A DNA stretch of 64,000 nt, from positions 214,680 to 278,679 of the forward strand of contig NZ_JACCBZ010000007.1 in NCBI RefSeq assembly GCF_013408825.1, in the 5' to 3' direction. Origin of the DNA: Mucilaginibacter tundrae. Lineage in GTDB: Bacteria > Bacteroidota > Bacteroidia > Sphingobacteriales > Sphingobacteriaceae. Each line of letters opens with the position of its first letter. Within the stretch, counting starts at the first letter, position 1. Shown one piece after another: positions 56,397 through 64,000 of the stretch. The position numbers and the translations under genes were made by a program. Under the pieces are notes generated by a model. It had not been told where the DNA came from. It saw only the letters and a list, made by a program, of their open reading frames with translations, and searched no databases.

Positions 56397-56558
56397 TCAG
56401 GCAGCTTTAAGATTGCGCTGTGCAGTTGCCTGTTTGTTGCTTGTTACAAATTGATTGTTCTGTTTAAAAGCTTTTAAATCTTCTCTTAAAATGTTTAGTA
56501 ATTCCTCGTCAAAACGGGCAACTAATTTACTGGTAGCTATTTTGTTGTAAGTTTTCAT
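56397..56558 (-). CDS. Small protein, tandem paralogue A
   Basis: A 53-residue basic protein starting MKTYNKIATSKLVARFDEEL. I do not recognise a family. It was found by comparing the repeated DNA: the next gene upstream (56586-56738) encodes the same first 13 residues and the same RFDEELLNILREDLKA helix, with different tails. Of seven codon differences in the first 31 codons, five are synonymous, which supports a translated, selected protein. The C-terminus (TSNKQATAQRNLKAA) is basic. Close to the end lie extra copies of the start-region sequence, hinting at a lost third gene. Confidence 0.65.
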   Translation of the reverse strand: MKTYNKIATSKLVARFDEELLNILREDLKAFKQNNQFVTSNKQATAQRNLKAA

Positions 56559-56585
56559 AGGTAGATGTTTTAGGTAGTTTTATAA

Positions 56586-56738
56586 TTAAGCTGCAGGGAG
56601 CAGGTTGTTATTAATACGGTTGATAAATTGAACTTTAGCTATTTTAACAGCCTTCAAATCTTCTCTTAAAATGTTTAGCAATTCTTCGTCGAAACGATTA
56701 ACTAATTTACTGGTAGCTATTTTGTTGTAAGTTTTCAT
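56586..56738 (-). CDS. Small protein, tandem paralogue B
   Basis: A 50-residue protein starting MKTYNKIATSKLVNRFDEEL, paralogous to its downstream neighbour. After the shared helix (to about residue 30) the tail reads VKIAKVQFINRINNNLLPAA, with no similarity to paralogue A. The 27-base gap between the two genes contains GGTAGATG-like repeats that match the flanks of both copies. It lies 10 bases after a charged 61-residue gene, so the three are probably one transcript. Confidence 0.65.
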   Translation of the reverse strand: MKTYNKIATSKLVNRFDEELLNILREDLKAVKIAKVQFINRINNNLLPAA

Positions 56739-56748
56739 GGTCAGTAGG

Positions 56749-56934
56749 TTAAATATTTTTAGTTTTTGTTGACTTATCGTTATCGTCTTGGGTTAAATTC
56801 TCTTTTATTCTTTTAGCCTCTTTCATCTGTCTTTGTAATTGCTCCTGGTCACGTTCATCACTTGGTTTTTCAGGATTCAATGGGTCTTCCCATTCCTTCT
56901 GTTCCACTTGCTGATCTTTCTTTCCAATTACCAT
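56749..56934 (-). CDS. Small, highly charged protein of unknown function
   Basis: A 61-residue protein with a Glu/Lys/Asp/Gln-rich sequence (KKDQQVEQKEWEDPLNPEKP, RMKEAKRIKENLTQDD-like stretches) and no hydrophobic core; it is probably a disordered or helical soluble protein. It begins with a clear ATG and leads the small-protein group at 56397-56934. No family was recognised. Confidence that it is expressed rests on its context and uninterrupted frame only. Confidence 0.45.
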   Translation of the reverse strand: MVIGKKDQQVEQKEWEDPLNPEKPSDERDQEQLQRQMKEAKRIKENLTQDDNDKSTKTKNI

Positions 56935-57131
56935 TTCAGTGTCATTTGAAATGAGTTAATCCAAAGCCGTGCCAAACTTTTTACACCGCTTAAAAATAAT
57001 GTAATTTGAACTTAAAATATTTTTTATAAGGTGAAAATCAACCCCAAAAAGATGTCTGTTAAGCCTGAGTTTGCATGACTTTATTTTGACCAATGTGCTG
57101 AAAAGAACAGTGTGTATGTTATTCCGTAATC

Positions 57132-58337
57132 TTATGCGAGATTGGCTTTTTTCTGCCTGCTACGATGATTTAGCAAATGCACTACAATAGCGATGGATGA
57201 CAAAATAATTCCTGAAATACATACACCCAACCAGTGATAATTACCCCATAGTACACTTACCATGAACGTGCCGGCCGACCCGCCAATAAAATAGGACACC
57301 ATGTATATCGTATTGATACGGTTTCGTGCCTCGGGGTTTAATGAAAAGATAATGGACTGATTGGATATGTGCGTAGCCTGTACACCCATATCCAGTATTA
57401 TTACACCCACAATAAGACCTGCGATACTATGCGATGAAAAAATAAAGACAATAAAAGACACTAAAACAAGCAAGAGTGTGAAGAAAGAAAGTTTAAATGG
57501 ATCCATCTTATCACTTAATCTGCCCATTAGCCCGGCTGCTACGGCGCCAAAGGCCCCTACTAAACCAAACAAACCAGCTGCATCGCTACCCATGTTAAAG
57601 TTTTCTTTTAATAAAAATACTATCGTGGTCCAAAATGCGCTAAAGCAGGCAAAGCAAAGAGCCCCTCGCAGGGAAGCAAACCTAAGCTTAGGCTCGTTTT
57701 TAAAAAGATCAATAAGTGACCCCATTAGTTTTTTATAACTGCCGGTATAATCAGGCTCAACCTCGGGTAAAAATAAGAATATCACCAACCAGGTTATTAG
57801 CATTAAAGCTGCCGCGATGTAAAACATGGCGCGCCAGCCCCAATGTGCGCCCACAAAACCGCTTAACGTTCGCGATAGTAGTATACCTATTAATAAACCA
57901 CCCATAACCACACCAATTTTTTTACCCCTTTCGCTTGGGTTGGCTAAATGCGCGGCCATTGGTATTAATAATTGCGGCACTAATGATGCTGCACCAATTA
58001 AAAAGCTGGCAAAGATCAAAATATTAATGCTTGGCGCCATTGCCGCACCTAACAACGCGACAGTGACAATAGCTATAATGTACAGCATCATTCTTTTTCG
58101 TTTAAACATATCAGCCAACGGCACAATAAAAAACATACCTACAGCGTATCCTATCTGTGTAATCATGGAAATGCGCCCGGCGGCACCACTACTTGCATTA
58201 TATGTATGGGCAATGTCACCCAATAAAGGTTGGTTATAATAGATATTTGCTACCACTAAACCGGTTGCAATGGTCATTATCCAGAGTGTGAATGTTGTAA
58301 GGTGAGGTTTTTTTGATGTGGTTGAAGATGTTGTCAT
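57132..58337 (-). CDS. MFS transporter
   Basis: A 401-residue transporter with twelve membrane helices. The loop 2-3 motif PLADMFKRKRMMLYI is the MFS signature, and a second copy-like GRLSDKMDPFKL follows in the C-terminal half. TTFTLWIMTIATGLVVANIY marks the first helix of the YgaY/DHA-like group. The open frame extends to a TTG at 58361, but the ATG at 58337 (MTTSSTTSKKPHL) is a more plausible start. The substrate is unknown; small-molecule or drug efflux is usual for the group. Confidence 0.9.
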   Translation of the reverse strand: MTTSSTTSKKPHLTTFTLWIMTIATGLVVANIYYNQPLLGDIAHTYNASSGAAGRISMITQIGYAVGMFFIVPLADMFKRKRMMLYIIAIVTVALLGAAMAPSINILIFASFLIGAASLVPQLLIPMAAHLANPSERGKKIGVVMGGLLIGILLSRTLSGFVGAHWGWRAMFYIAAALMLITWLVIFLFLPEVEPDYTGSYKKLMGSLIDLFKNEPKLRFASLRGALCFACFSAFWTTIVFLLKENFNMGSDAAGLFGLVGAFGAVAAGLMGRLSDKMDPFKLSFFTLLLVLVSFIVFIFSSHSIAGLIVGVIILDMGVQATHISNQSIIFSLNPEARNRINTIYMVSYFIGGSAGTFMVSVLWGNYHWLGVCISGIILSSIAIVVHLLNHRSRQKKANLA

Positions 58338-58361
58338 TAAGTTAACGTATTGTTTACACAA

Positions 58362-58741
58362 AGGTGATAAAGCTATTTTATGTTTGTTGTTTATCTAACG
58401 TAATATTTTTTTAATTAGTAAAATATATGTGACGAGGAGAAAAAATAATTTTTTCAGACAATTTTTTAGGAAAAAATAAGTTTTTAAATGTAAACAAGTA
58501 TAAAAGTTTATGATTTTTAGATTTTTTTATCATTTTTTTAGTGTTTTTGATTGTATATGTCAATTTTTAGTATTTTTTGCAATCAATAAGTAATAATTTA
58601 ATGGTTTAAAATCAATTTTTTGTAAATAATGATAAAATGCATTTAGCACTAAAAAAATTATGATGTTGTTAAATAAATGTTTCATAATGGACATTATTAA
58701 TATATATATCTAACAAATGTTAAAAAAAATTAAAAAAAAGT
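58362..58741. other. AT-rich intergenic region without genes
   Basis: The gap between the MFS start and the SusD stop is 778 bases and very AT-rich, with many homopolymer runs. I see no open frame worth calling here. No DnaA-box cluster was found, so it is not an origin. A promoter-like pair and two hairpins, annotated separately, lie in its right-hand part. Confidence 0.6.
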
Positions 58742-58772
58742 TTTGATGATATAAAACTTAGTGTTATCTTTA
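58742..58772 (+). promoter_or_regulatory. Putative promoter of a small RNA
   Basis: TTTG (58742-58745) is followed after exactly 19 bases by TATCTTTA (58765-58772), a one-base deviation from the TAnnTTTG box at the consensus spacing. No gene follows on the plus strand. Confidence 0.45.
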
Positions 58773-58778
58773 CACCGT

Positions 58779-58857
58779 TGCAAAACATTAAAAAAGTCTT
58801 CTCATAATTTAGGTTTATAATTGGTTAGTAAAGGCCTCCTGCCCATCAGGAGGTCTT
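58779..58857 (+). ncRNA. Candidate small RNA between MFS and susD
   Basis: The transcript from the putative promoter would run about 80 bases and end at a strong 11-bp hairpin (AAGGCCTCCTG at 58831-58841 with CAGGAGGTCTT at 58847-58857). No start codon with a useful frame lies in it. Only ACTTGTTTTA follows the stem, so termination is not perfect. It lies in the opposite orientation to susCD, like some small RNAs near Bacteroides polysaccharide loci (from memory). Confidence 0.35.
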
Positions 58858-58975
58858 ACTTGTTTTATAGGGTTTTGGCTTTGCCAAATTTTCAATAAGC
58901 TTTTCCTGATATATGTTTTATAATAATTGGTTGGCTATATAATTGATATTGGCTTTATAAAATATTGCAAAAAAA

Positions 58976-58998
58976 AATCCCCGCTTTTGGCGGGGATT
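58976..58998 (-). terminator. Terminator of the susC-susD operon
   Basis: A perfect 9-bp stem (AATCCCCGC with GCGGGGATT) around a five-base loop; on the minus strand it runs into at least eight T residues. It lies 118 bases after the susD stop. Confidence 0.85.
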
Positions 58999-59115
58999 CA
59001 ATCAACCTAATCAATCAGTATTCAACTTATAACCCTCTTTAATACCGTTATGTATGCCGTGGTTTTTATCTGAGAATTGCTTTATTGACTAGTTTTTATG
59101 GATTTACAGTTTTAA

Positions 59116-60768
59116 TTAAAAGTTTTTAGGAACAGCTTGTCCTTTGTTAGTATCCCACCAAACAGGTGTTCCACCATTGTCGGGGCCGCCAAGTAGTGAT
59201 ACGGCTGTAGCAACAGCAGTCGCATTATTGGTATACTCACTTGACGGGTAAGCTATTCTGCGTATTTGTAATGCTGTGCTTATTGTACCGCCGCTGTTAT
59301 TTACAACAACAGGAAACAACCTTGGATAACCAGTACGGCGATATTCTGTCCATGCTTCATCTCCACCGCATGGGAACATGGCGATCCATTTTTGGGTGAT
59401 GATACGCTCTAAATTTTGCTCGTTGGTTGCAGCACTGTTCCAGGCAATGGTAATGGTTGACATTGCACTAATGCTGGCATTAGGCGCTGTAGTAGATGGC
59501 GTTTGCGGATCTACATAATTAGCTTGTGTACTGGTATTATCAGTAAGATAAGTACCTGCCGAAGTTCCCCATTGTGACATCGAAGTAGTTATGCCTGTTT
59601 GGTAATCTGTTTGGGCACTTTCTGTTGTCCAGCCTCTTAATGCAGCTTCAGATCTAAGGAACCAAACTTCAGCAGCAGTCATTAATATCATTGGCGAATA
59701 CTGGCTAACGTTCTTGAAATTTGGTAATGAATAACCCGTATAACCAGGTTTTGCACTAACAGGAGTACCTGCACGAATGCCTACATATTGGCCGGCAATA
59801 CTTGCAGGCGAAGTAGCGGGAGAGATCATCGCTGACTCGCGCGGATCATTATATCCATTTAGGTATGAGGTTAATGATGCACCTACAGCCAAATCCGTCC
59901 AGCTAGTGCCTATTAACCATATCGGGCTATGGTAGCCATATCCAGTAATCCCTGCATTGTCGGTATTTGTAGCTAATACACCAGTTGGGTCGTTCAGCGC
60001 TTTTAAGGCTTGTGCTTTGGCCGTTGTTGGGTCGACATTTACAATATGCATAGCTAACCTTAAGCGTAATGAGTTAGCATATTTTATCCATTCAGTATAA
60101 TTTCCTGCATAAACCATATCAAATTTTTGGAATGGCATAAGGGTCGGATTTTTTGCCACATAAGCTTCAAGATTAGTTACTGCAGTATCCAGATCAGCAA
60201 ACATTTCATTATAAACCTGTTGTTGCGAATCGTAAGGAGTGGTGGCAGCCAAACCAACTTTGCTATAAGAGACGGGGCCATATAAATCAGTAACCCTGCT
60301 CATTGCCGTCACTTGCAGTATTTTTGCTACCCCCCAAAAATCAGGCGCTTTTGTTCTTGTTCCCTTTTTTGCTATTGTTTGTACAACGCCCATTACACGG
60401 GTATAACCTAAGGTGTAAATATCTGAATTCCAGCCATCAACTAACGCATAGCTTTGATTGTTTAAGTTGCCCCTAAACGGATCGGGAGACATGTAATAAC
60501 CTGAATAACAATCTGCGTTCAGATTTTGAATAAGCTGGTAATCATTTTCTTCACCAAATATATTTTGCTGAATGCCTGGATAGTATAAACCGATTATGTT
60601 GTTATCCGCCTCTAACTCTGGATTGGTGACTCCCGAGTTATCGGTATTTATCTTCTCAAAGTTTTTTGTACATCCGCTAAAAGCGATGACGCACATAGCA
60701 ACCAGGGCACACTTGCTAAAAGTGTTAATCCCAATTGATGTATATTTTATAAAATTTATCTTTTTCAT
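59116..60768 (-). CDS. SusD/RagB-family outer-membrane lipoprotein
   Basis: A 550-residue surface lipoprotein that captures nutrients and closes over the SusC channel. The signal peptide ends at C33 (IAFSGC). NFEKINTDNSGVT and QNIFGEENDYQLIQNLNADC are typical of the SusD-like_2 branch, which includes peptide- as well as glycan-associated pairs; the helical TPR core and the late WFLRSEAALRGW segment near residue 365 are also seen. It follows SusC by 26 bases. No hydrolase gene is in the window, so the nutrient cannot be inferred. Confidence 0.93.
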   Translation of the reverse strand: MKKINFIKYTSIGINTFSKCALVAMCVIAFSGCTKNFEKINTDNSGVTNPELEADNNIIGLYYPGIQQNIFGEENDYQLIQNLNADCYSGYYMSPDPFRGNLNNQSYALVDGWNSDIYTLGYTRVMGVVQTIAKKGTRTKAPDFWGVAKILQVTAMSRVTDLYGPVSYSKVGLAATTPYDSQQQVYNEMFADLDTAVTNLEAYVAKNPTLMPFQKFDMVYAGNYTEWIKYANSLRLRLAMHIVNVDPTTAKAQALKALNDPTGVLATNTDNAGITGYGYHSPIWLIGTSWTDLAVGASLTSYLNGYNDPRESAMISPATSPASIAGQYVGIRAGTPVSAKPGYTGYSLPNFKNVSQYSPMILMTAAEVWFLRSEAALRGWTTESAQTDYQTGITTSMSQWGTSAGTYLTDNTSTQANYVDPQTPSTTAPNASISAMSTITIAWNSAATNEQNLERIITQKWIAMFPCGGDEAWTEYRRTGYPRLFPVVVNNSGGTISTALQIRRIAYPSSEYTNNATAVATAVSLLGGPDNGGTPVWWDTNKGQAVPKNF

Positions 60769-60794
60769 AATTAATATTTTAAGATTAACTGTTA

Positions 60795-63700
60795 CTAAAA
60801 TGAAGCGGTGAATGATGCTCCAATATTTCTGGTTGTAGGTGCGTTAAATACGTCTACGCCACCTAATCCGTTAGCTGTTGACATCGTGATTTCCGGATCA
60901 TATGGTGCTTTTTTGTAGAAGTATATTAAGTTACCACCTATAATTGAGAATTTAATACTTTTAATTACACTTTTTGCAATTGGCACGCTGTAACCTAAAG
61001 ACGCTGAACGAAGCCGTACAACAGTTGCACTGTACATATATGCTTCGCCAATACCTGAACGGCCACCTACTGCAGTGTAATAAGTTTCTGCATCAACTTT
61101 CGTTACCGGCTGGCCACTTGGGTTAACGCCATTAATAGTAACGCCACCGGCATCACGTGCGGCACCACTGGCTGCAGAAACACCATAACTATCTAACATC
61201 ATTTGTGTCATTGATAATACCTGACCGCCAAATTTACCATCAACTAAGAAATCAAGGCTAAATCTTTTGTAGTTAAAAGTGTTTTCCCAACCTAATTGAA
61301 ATTTTGGACTAGGATTGCCAAGTAATTGTGCAGTAGTGTTTGCGATAGGCGCACCAGTTGTACCTACTTCTATTTGACCTGTAGCGCTTCTTTCAAATTT
61401 GTACCCGTAAATATCGCCAAATTGCCCACCTGTCGCTAAAACGGATTCATAGGCGTTATTACCAAAACCTGTTAACACTACTGGGGTGTTAGGCGCTGCC
61501 GGGTTAAGTTCAATAATTTTATTTTTATTGAATGAATAGTTTACGTTAGTGTTCCATGTAAAATCACTGCTTTTTAAAATATCATAGCCTAAACGCATTT
61601 CAACACCTGAGTTTTGAATATTTCCTGCGTTTAAATAACCTGTTGAATATCCTGTTGATGCTTCAGGTGTATATTGAATAAATTGATTATAACTATTTGA
61701 TTTATACCACGTAAAGTTATATGTCAACCTGTTATTAAATAACCTTAAATCAAGGCCGGCTTCTTTTGATTTAGTGTTGGTAGGCTTTAAAGCTGGATTT
61801 GGGTATACACTATTAAAGGTAACCGCACCGCCGCCTGCTAAATAATTAATAGGATTGGTTATGTATTGGGTTACCGGTGTGGCAACTTCTGCATAAGAGC
61901 CGCGTACCTTAGCATAGCTGATCACATCTGGTAATTTTAACGCCTCATTCAGAATTAAGGATAAGCCAACTGAAGGATATGAGTAAGATTCATTTGGTGT
62001 AAATGCCAGGGTGGATGACCAGTCATTTCTTTCGGTAACGGTTAAATATGCCCAATTTTTGAATGAAAGGTTTACACTGCCGAATATAGACTGAACCTGG
62101 TTATGGTTATTAGGCAAGGTAGAAACGTTACTATTAGCAGCGCTAGCGCCTGTTGATGTAACAACGTTTTGCGCAGTAAATACATTAGGGATAGAAAGGC
62201 CTAAACCTGTGCCCGATAACGTGCCTACAGTGTTATCATCTGTAATACTTGCACCTACTAAACCATCCAATTTAAAATCACCTTTTAAGGGTATTTTAAA
62301 GTTAGCAATGAAATCGCTATACATTTGAGTAAGCGTTTGTTGGTTGCCGGTAAATGAACCATCACTTAAGTTGTTAAGAAGAGGACTTAATACCGCAATA
62401 GTACCGGCATATAAATCTTGTTGGTAAGTATCTGCAACGCGATCCACGTTACCACGTATTTGGAAGTTTAACCAGCTATTTACATCATATTTTACAGTTG
62501 AATTAACAATTAAACGATCGCGATTAGCATAGTTTGGATTTTTGTTTACTATCCACCATGGGTTTTGCTGCACATCCTCATTTGCATCCCAATTTTGGGT
62601 TAACAAACCGTTTCTGCCTGGCTGCACAACTGCATAATTGTTTTTATAAGGCAATATGCTTTGTCCCCTTGGGTACAGATATAAACCGGAAAGCGAGTTA
62701 AAATAAAGGCCTTCGCCTGGTGCATCTACAATTTTTTGGTTAATATAATTTGTATTAACATCAACGGTTAACTTGTTATTCAGTAAATGGCCAGTCTCTC
62801 TGAAAGTAAAATTATTACGTTGAAGATTATCACCCGGCTCTACGCCATTTGCAGAAGTATTTGCATAAGAAAAATAGGATTGAGCTAATTCTGAACCCGA
62901 ACTAAGGTTGATTGAGTTAGTCAAATTATTTCCATGCCTAAAAAAGTCCGATAAGTTATCTTCAACTACGGGGCTTGCTAATTTTGCACCCCAGCTTTGC
63001 GTTCCTGGCCCCGTTTGAGTTATAGTTACACCGTATTCATTTTGGAATTTTGGCTCGTAAGTAACTGCATCACTAGTGTATGATGAAGATAAATTGATTG
63101 AAGTTTGGCCTGCTTTGCCTCTTTTAGTAGTAACCAAAACAACACCATTAGCTGCCTGGCTGCCATAAAGAGCCGCAGCCGATGCACCTTCAAGCACGGT
63201 AATGCTTTCGATATCTTCAGGGTTTAAATTGGATATACCGTCACCACCATCCGGTGTTCCGCCATAAGTGCTGCCTGATGGCTGGCCGTTCGCATTAGAT
63301 GTATTGGTCATAGGCACACCATCAATAACGTATAACGGCTGGTTACTACCGGTTGCATTTTTACTACCACGTAAAATAACCTTAACAGAGCCACCCACCC
63401 CTGATGAGCTTGGCGAAATATCCACACCGGCAACTTTGCCGTTAAGTGAATTCATTAAGTTATCAGTTTTAACATTAGTAAGCTGTTCGCCGCTAACAAC
63501 CTGGTTTGCATAAACCAGTGATTTTTCGGATTTTCTAACCCCTAAAGCTGTTACAACAACCTCATTAAGGCTATTTGGGTTGGGCAGTAAGCTAATAACG
63601 TAATTTGCATCGCTCCCCACAGTTACTTCTTTTTTTACATAGCCTATGTAGCTAAATACTAAAACATCCCCTGGGTTCGCATCTAATGAAAACGATCCAT

Positions 63701-63926
63701 TCCCATCCGTTTTCGTTCCTTTTGATGTTCCTTTTATAGTTACAGATACACCCGGTAGGGCTGCACCTGTTTCGTCTTTCACAAACCCTTTTATCGGAGT
63801 TTGAAGAATCACATTACGAACTGAGTTGGTAATTGTGATTGTTGCCATGTTGTTTGTTTTATAGGAATTATTGGCTCCCATTGCAATACATGGCACTAAT
63901 AACATTAGTGGTAATATTTTTTTCAT
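60795..63926 (-). CDS. SusC/RagA-family TonB-dependent outer-membrane transporter
   Basis: A 1043-residue TonB-dependent transporter. Residues 1-18 form a signal peptide; a carboxypeptidase-D-like regulatory domain spans about 44-115 (IKGFVKDETGAALPGVSVTI), followed by the SusC TonB-box-like region NEVVVTALG (121-129), the plug with NSLNGKVAGVDISPSSSGVG and PLYVIDGVPM, and LEGASAAALYGSQAANGVVL. The remainder is a 22-stranded beta-barrel ending in phenylalanine (GASFTASF). It imports the ligand bound by SusD using TonB energy. No anti-sigma or sigma gene is visible before the window edge. Confidence 0.96.
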   Translation of the reverse strand: MKKILPLMLLVPCIAMGANNSYKTNNMATITITNSVRNVILQTPIKGFVKDETGAALPGVSVTIKGTSKGTKTDGNGSFSLDANPGDVLVFSYIGYVKKEVTVGSDANYVISLLPNPNSLNEVVVTALGVRKSEKSLVYANQVVSGEQLTNVKTDNLMNSLNGKVAGVDISPSSSGVGGSVKVILRGSKNATGSNQPLYVIDGVPMTNTSNANGQPSGSTYGGTPDGGDGISNLNPEDIESITVLEGASAAALYGSQAANGVVLVTTKRGKAGQTSINLSSSYTSDAVTYEPKFQNEYGVTITQTGPGTQSWGAKLASPVVEDNLSDFFRHGNNLTNSINLSSGSELAQSYFSYANTSANGVEPGDNLQRNNFTFRETGHLLNNKLTVDVNTNYINQKIVDAPGEGLYFNSLSGLYLYPRGQSILPYKNNYAVVQPGRNGLLTQNWDANEDVQQNPWWIVNKNPNYANRDRLIVNSTVKYDVNSWLNFQIRGNVDRVADTYQQDLYAGTIAVLSPLLNNLSDGSFTGNQQTLTQMYSDFIANFKIPLKGDFKLDGLVGASITDDNTVGTLSGTGLGLSIPNVFTAQNVVTSTGASAANSNVSTLPNNHNQVQSIFGSVNLSFKNWAYLTVTERNDWSSTLAFTPNESYSYPSVGLSLILNEALKLPDVISYAKVRGSYAEVATPVTQYITNPINYLAGGGAVTFNSVYPNPALKPTNTKSKEAGLDLRLFNNRLTYNFTWYKSNSYNQFIQYTPEASTGYSTGYLNAGNIQNSGVEMRLGYDILKSSDFTWNTNVNYSFNKNKIIELNPAAPNTPVVLTGFGNNAYESVLATGGQFGDIYGYKFERSATGQIEVGTTGAPIANTTAQLLGNPSPKFQLGWENTFNYKRFSLDFLVDGKFGGQVLSMTQMMLDSYGVSAASGAARDAGGVTINGVNPSGQPVTKVDAETYYTAVGGRSGIGEAYMYSATVVRLRSASLGYSVPIAKSVIKSIKFSIIGGNLIYFYKKAPYDPEITMSTANGLGGVDVFNAPTTRNIGASFTASF

Positions 63927-64000
63927 TTTGTTTGAATTAGTTTAGTGTTAAGTGTTGTTTTTTGGTTAGATTTTGTTGTTTTTCTCCATAGTTTCTTGTT

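Noticed and set aside
58440..58760. Very AT-rich stretch considered as a replication origin
   Set aside because: No cluster of DnaA boxes, no dnaA or dnaN and no other origin-linked gene; probably ordinary intergenic DNA upstream of a transporter.
58362..59115. Possible small protein gene in the gap before susD
   Set aside because: No ATG-started frame of useful length with coding-like composition was found on either strand.

Overview
The window looks like a chromosomal segment of a Bacteroidota bacterium, most likely family Sphingobacteriaceae and close to Mucilaginibacter or Pedobacter (inference from gene content and style; no search was run). Supporting signs are a SusC/SusD outer-membrane pair, an isolated atpD-atpC pair, BshC (bacillithiol), an UpxY-type NusG paralogue, the Bacteroidota-specific small ribosomal protein formerly called DUF4295, leaders without obvious Shine-Dalgarno sequences, and -7 elements of the TAnnTTTG type. 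No phage, insertion sequence, CRISPR array or rRNA was seen.

Layout. 156-2444 (+): AT-rich four-gene cassette (DoxX-like, DUF2071, membrane methyltransferase, small membrane protein). 2508-6775 (-): atpD-atpC, a quinone oxidoreductase, and a secreted thioredoxin-fold protein with an odd C-x-C site. 6920-9327 (+): peroxiredoxin, tRNA-Arg(ACG) followed by decayed copies of its 3' end, adk, obgE. 9334-36850 (-): a large extracellular polysaccharide locus. Export and length-control genes (Wza, Wzc) and an UpxY antiterminator come first, followed by 21 tightly packed genes: AsnB, about fourteen glycosyltransferases, an orphan Wzt-like ATPase, an FkbM methyltransferase, two acyltransferases, a Wzy-like polymerase, a GT2-exosortase fusion, and a GT39-like membrane protein. 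36925-39535 (+): a GT2, the WecA-like initiating transferase and a thiamine-pyrophosphokinase-like protein. 39552-47702 (-): Ldh-type dehydrogenase, NHL-repeat lipoprotein, small hydrolase, bshC, rimO, ftsY and three ribosomal protein genes. 48067-49968 (+): acs. 50087-53819 (-): a PAS sensor lacking an ATPase domain and a 628-residue unknown. 53980-56322 (+): csbD, surE, lpxB. 56397-63926 (-): two tandem paralogous small proteins, a charged small protein, an MFS transporter, then (after a 778-base AT-rich gap with a candidate small RNA) SusD and SusC.

How the genes fit together. The polysaccharide genes suggest a lipid-linked polymer started by the WecA-like enzyme (37753-38856), built by the glycosyltransferases, polymerised by the Wzy-like protein and exported through Wza/Wzc, with UpxY helping transcription through the long operon. 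Two expected parts are missing from the window: a flippase (Wzx), or a Wzm permease to partner the Wzt-like ATPase. The most unusual element is the GT2-exosortase fusion next to the Wzy-like and GT4 genes, with no recognisable sorting substrate here.

A second theme is the number of intergenic imperfect palindromes of several different sequence families, mostly located exactly between genes. These are probably non-autonomous repetitive elements.
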